DNA of 64,000 bases from Pseudomonas serbica (GTDB taxonomy: Bacteria; Pseudomonadota; Gammaproteobacteria; Pseudomonadales; Pseudomonadaceae): positions 248,001-312,000 of the forward strand of contig NZ_JAQIYM010000008.1 of NCBI RefSeq assembly GCF_028823535.1. Reading direction: 5' to 3'. Every line of letters starts with the position of its first letter. Within the stretch, counting starts at the first letter, position 1. The notes under the pieces are model-generated. The model was not told the DNA's origin, did not search any database, and saw only the letters and a program-made list of their open reading frames with translations. This document shows positions 61,925 through 64,000 of this stretch, piece by piece. The position numbers and the translations under genes are program-made.

Positions 61925-63337
61925 TCAGGTAGTCGGCAGGCTCGGCGCCAGCACCGCCCCGCGCTTGCGATGGATCAGGAAGTACGCGCCATAACACAAC
62001 GCTATGAAGCCAAAGCCCCAGTACAGCGACGGCCGCTGGGTTTCATCCAGTGCCAGGAACACGAACAGCGAGCAGCACAGCGTGATGCACATCAGCGGCA
62101 ACACCGGGAACCACGGCGCGCGGTATTTGAGGTCGCTGAGTTGGCCGCCGTCGCGCAGGTAGGCCTTGCGGAACTTGTACTGGGCCAGGGCGATGACAAT
62201 CCAGGTCACGGTGCCCGACATCCCGCTCACTGCCATCAGCACCATGAACAAAGTGTCGGCGGCGACGAAGCTGGTCATCAGCGACACCAGGGCAAAACAC
62301 AGGGTGATGCACAGGGCGCGCAACGGCACGCCACGCTTGCTCAAGGACGAAAGACTTTTCGGCGCCATGCCGGTTTTCGACATGGCCCAGAGGATGCGCG
62401 TCGAGGCATACAGGCCGGAGTTGCCCACCGACAGGATGGCCGTGAGGATCACGAAGTTCATCAGGTCGGCGGCGTAGGGAATGCCGACCATGTCGAACAC
62501 CTGCACGAACGGACTTTCCATCAGCCCCGCCTGCTGCCACGGCACGATGGCCGACAAGACGACGATGGCCAGCACGTAGAAGATCAACACGCGAAACACC
62601 ACGTTGCGCACGGCGCGGGGAATGCTTTTTTCCGGCTGATCGGTTTCGCCTGCCGCCACGCCCATGATCTCGCAGCCCTGGAAGGCATAGACCACAGTCA
62701 TCATTACCGCGAACACCGCAGACAAACCATTGGGAAACAGCGAATCACCGATCAGGTTGTCCATCATCGGTGCCGGTGCGCCGTTGCTCAGCGGCATCAC
62801 GCCGAAGATCACCAGCACGCCGACCACGATGAAACCAAGAATCGCCACCACCTTGATCCCGGAGAACCAGTATTCCGCTTCACCGAAGGCACGGGTCGCC
62901 AGCGCGTTGAGGCCGAACAGCACCACCACGAACAGCGCCGACCAGTACCAGATCGGCACCGTCGGGAACCAGCGGGTCATCAGCATCCCGGCGGCGGTGA
63001 ATTCCAGGCCCACGGTGGTGGCCCAGCTCATCCAGTACACCCAGCCGATCATGAATCCGGTGGCCGGGCCGATGAATTGGGTGGCATGGGTCTGGAACGA
63101 ACCGGACACCGGCATCTGCACCGACAGTTCACCGAGGCAGACCATCACCAGATACATCAGGAAACCGGCGACCAGGTAGGCCAGGATCGCGCCCACCGGC
63201 CCGCCCTGGTTGATGGTCACGCCGGAGCCCATGAACAGCCCGGTGCCGATCACGCCGCCCAGGGACAGCATGAAAATGTGCCGGCTTTTTAGTGCGCGGG
63301 TCAGCTGGATGCCTTTACGATCAGTGGTTTCGCTCAT
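61925..63337 (-). CDS. APC-type amino acid permease
   Basis: The 470-residue inner membrane protein has twelve spans and the family start motif LGGVIGTGLFMGSG near residue 27. It resembles proton-driven amino acid permeases of the AAT family for basic or aromatic amino acids. In PAO1 I recall an amino acid permease (PA4981) in the same relative place, so it may bring arginine to AruH. The ATG at 63337 follows GAGGTG; a GTG three codons upstream is possible. Confidence 0.92.
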   Translation of the reverse strand: MSETTDRKGIQLTRALKSRHIFMLSLGGVIGTGLFMGSGVTINQGGPVGAILAYLVAGFLMYLVMVCLGELSVQMPVSGSFQTHATQFIGPATGFMIGWVYWMSWATTVGLEFTAAGMLMTRWFPTVPIWYWSALFVVVLFGLNALATRAFGEAEYWFSGIKVVAILGFIVVGVLVIFGVMPLSNGAPAPMMDNLIGDSLFPNGLSAVFAVMMTVVYAFQGCEIMGVAAGETDQPEKSIPRAVRNVVFRVLIFYVLAIVVLSAIVPWQQAGLMESPFVQVFDMVGIPYAADLMNFVILTAILSVGNSGLYASTRILWAMSKTGMAPKSLSSLSKRGVPLRALCITLCFALVSLMTSFVAADTLFMVLMAVSGMSGTVTWIVIALAQYKFRKAYLRDGGQLSDLKYRAPWFPVLPLMCITLCCSLFVFLALDETQRPSLYWGFGFIALCYGAYFLIHRKRGAVLAPSLPTT

Positions 63338-63544
63338 GCCCGGCACCTCGAGTCGGTGGCACGGGCAGCGCAGGACTGGACGTCACGACGCAGGGAGGAA
63401 GGCGCTTTACGGCAATTCATTATTATTATCTCCAATAAGCTTCGAAGACCGCGCTGCGGCGGTTGCGTCGATTATTGGAAAGCCATGTAAGGTCGCGTTG
63501 TACGTAAAGATCGAAGTTGTAGAAAGTCGTAACAAATATGTACG

Positions 63545-64000
63545 TCAGCGCTGCAACAGGCCGTTGAGGGTCTGCATCGAACATTGCAGTTGCGCTTCGA
63601 CAGTGGGCACCAGTGCACGAATTGCCGTTTGGTCATTGCCCAGCGCCGCCACCTCCAACGCGCGCAACACCTGGGCCAATGCACGAAACCCAAGGGAATC
63701 GCCGCTGCCAGCCAAACGGTGGGCAAGCTGTGCAACCTCGGTGCAATCGTCGGCCTCGATGGCCTCGTTCAGTGCCTCGCGATGTTGCAGGATCGAATCG
63801 TGCAGCACGGCCAGCAATCCCTGTACTTTCTGTTCGCCGAGCAAGGTGCGATGGGTTTGCAGCAGTGGCCAGTCCATCGATTCGTCACCTGCCGGCGACT
63901 CGACGGCCTGCCCCGCCAGCACCTGCCGCAGGTTTTCCAGCTTCAAGGGTTTGGCCAGTACGCCGTCCATGCCGGCATCCAGATAACCGCTTACCAGCGC
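63545..64000 (-). CDS. aruS: C-terminal end of a hybrid sensor kinase with HPt domain (AruS-like, 5' end outside window)
   Basis: The frame runs in from the right edge and ends at 63545. About 151 residues are visible. The first part (GYLDAGMDGVLAKPLKLENL) is the end of a receiver domain with the conserved Lys-Pro. A histidine phosphotransfer (HPt) domain follows, with the phospho-accepting His in LAHRLAGSGDSLGF near residue 97 of the visible part. A hybrid kinase in this place beside aruHI fits AruS, which with AruR activates the arginine transaminase genes. The symbol rests on position and memory, as the sensor part is not visible. Confidence 0.8.
   Translation of the reverse strand, partial: ALVSGYLDAGMDGVLAKPLKLENLRQVLAGQAVESPAGDESMDWPLLQTHRTLLGEQKVQGLLAVLHDSILQHREALNEAIEADDCTEVAQLAHRLAGSGDSLGFRALAQVLRALEVAALGNDQTAIRALVPTVEAQLQCSMQTLNGLLQR

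Overview
This window is a 64 kb piece of a GC-rich Pseudomonas chromosome, most like the P. fluorescens/P. putida side of the genus. The evidence is the gene content: an Aer-type aerotaxis receptor, DUF2790 protein, aruHI arginine transaminase genes, hap-type hydroquinone catabolism genes and many Pseudomonas-style REP palindromes. I saw no rRNA, tRNA, CRISPR array, insertion sequence or prophage. Comparisons with named strains are from memory of published work, not from a search.

Layout. 1-758: end of a methylmalonyl-CoA mutase family gene. 1182-4844: D-2-hydroxyacid dehydrogenase, MatC-like carrier, small DUF2790 protein, LysR regulator. 5446-6380: RES toxin with its antitoxin. 6648-10871: a chemoreceptor and divergent aer. 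10923-16274: small envelope proteins, a methyltransferase, a phospholipase D-like lipoprotein, a carboxylate-amine ligase and a fragment of cydB. 16405-18307: three overlapping membrane/stress genes with a terminator behind them. 18538-20712: glgX with a strong terminator. 21078-25842: threonine dehydratase-like enzyme, AraC regulator, trmK, small lipoprotein, MscS channel.

25930-31854 is a polar amino acid ABC transporter operon with an EamA transporter and an aspartoacylase-like hydrolase. Its ATPase is fused to a truncated aminotransferase domain that has lost key residues. 32093-35788 is a tripartite efflux pump (outer membrane factor, HlyD adaptor, DUF2955 protein). 36285-42050 matches hapIHGFEDC, which takes hydroquinone through 4-hydroxymuconic semialdehyde and maleylacetate to beta-ketoadipate. 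The upstream hapBA genes of 4-hydroxyacetophenone catabolism are absent. Just upstream, in the same orientation, lie a LysR regulator, an NTF2-like protein, a c-type cytochrome, a Tat-exported flavoprotein and an outer membrane protein (42280-46895). I infer they may generate or import the hydroquinone precursor.

47218-64000 is an extended aru locus on the minus strand: AruS-like sensor kinase end, amino acid permease, enoyl-CoA hydratase, acyl-CoA dehydrogenase, NDP-forming acyl-CoA synthetase, AruI, AruH, an aldehyde dehydrogenase, a dipeptide-type ABC transporter with a Tat-exported binding protein, and an NAD(P)H:quinone oxidoreductase. AruH and AruI turn arginine into 4-guanidinobutyraldehyde and the adjacent aldehyde dehydrogenase could finish the step. 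A 13-bp word inside a palindromic operator candidate is shared by the promoter regions of the aminotransferase-ABC fusion (31932) and the CoA/aru genes (61646), suggesting one repressor controls two distant catabolic operons.
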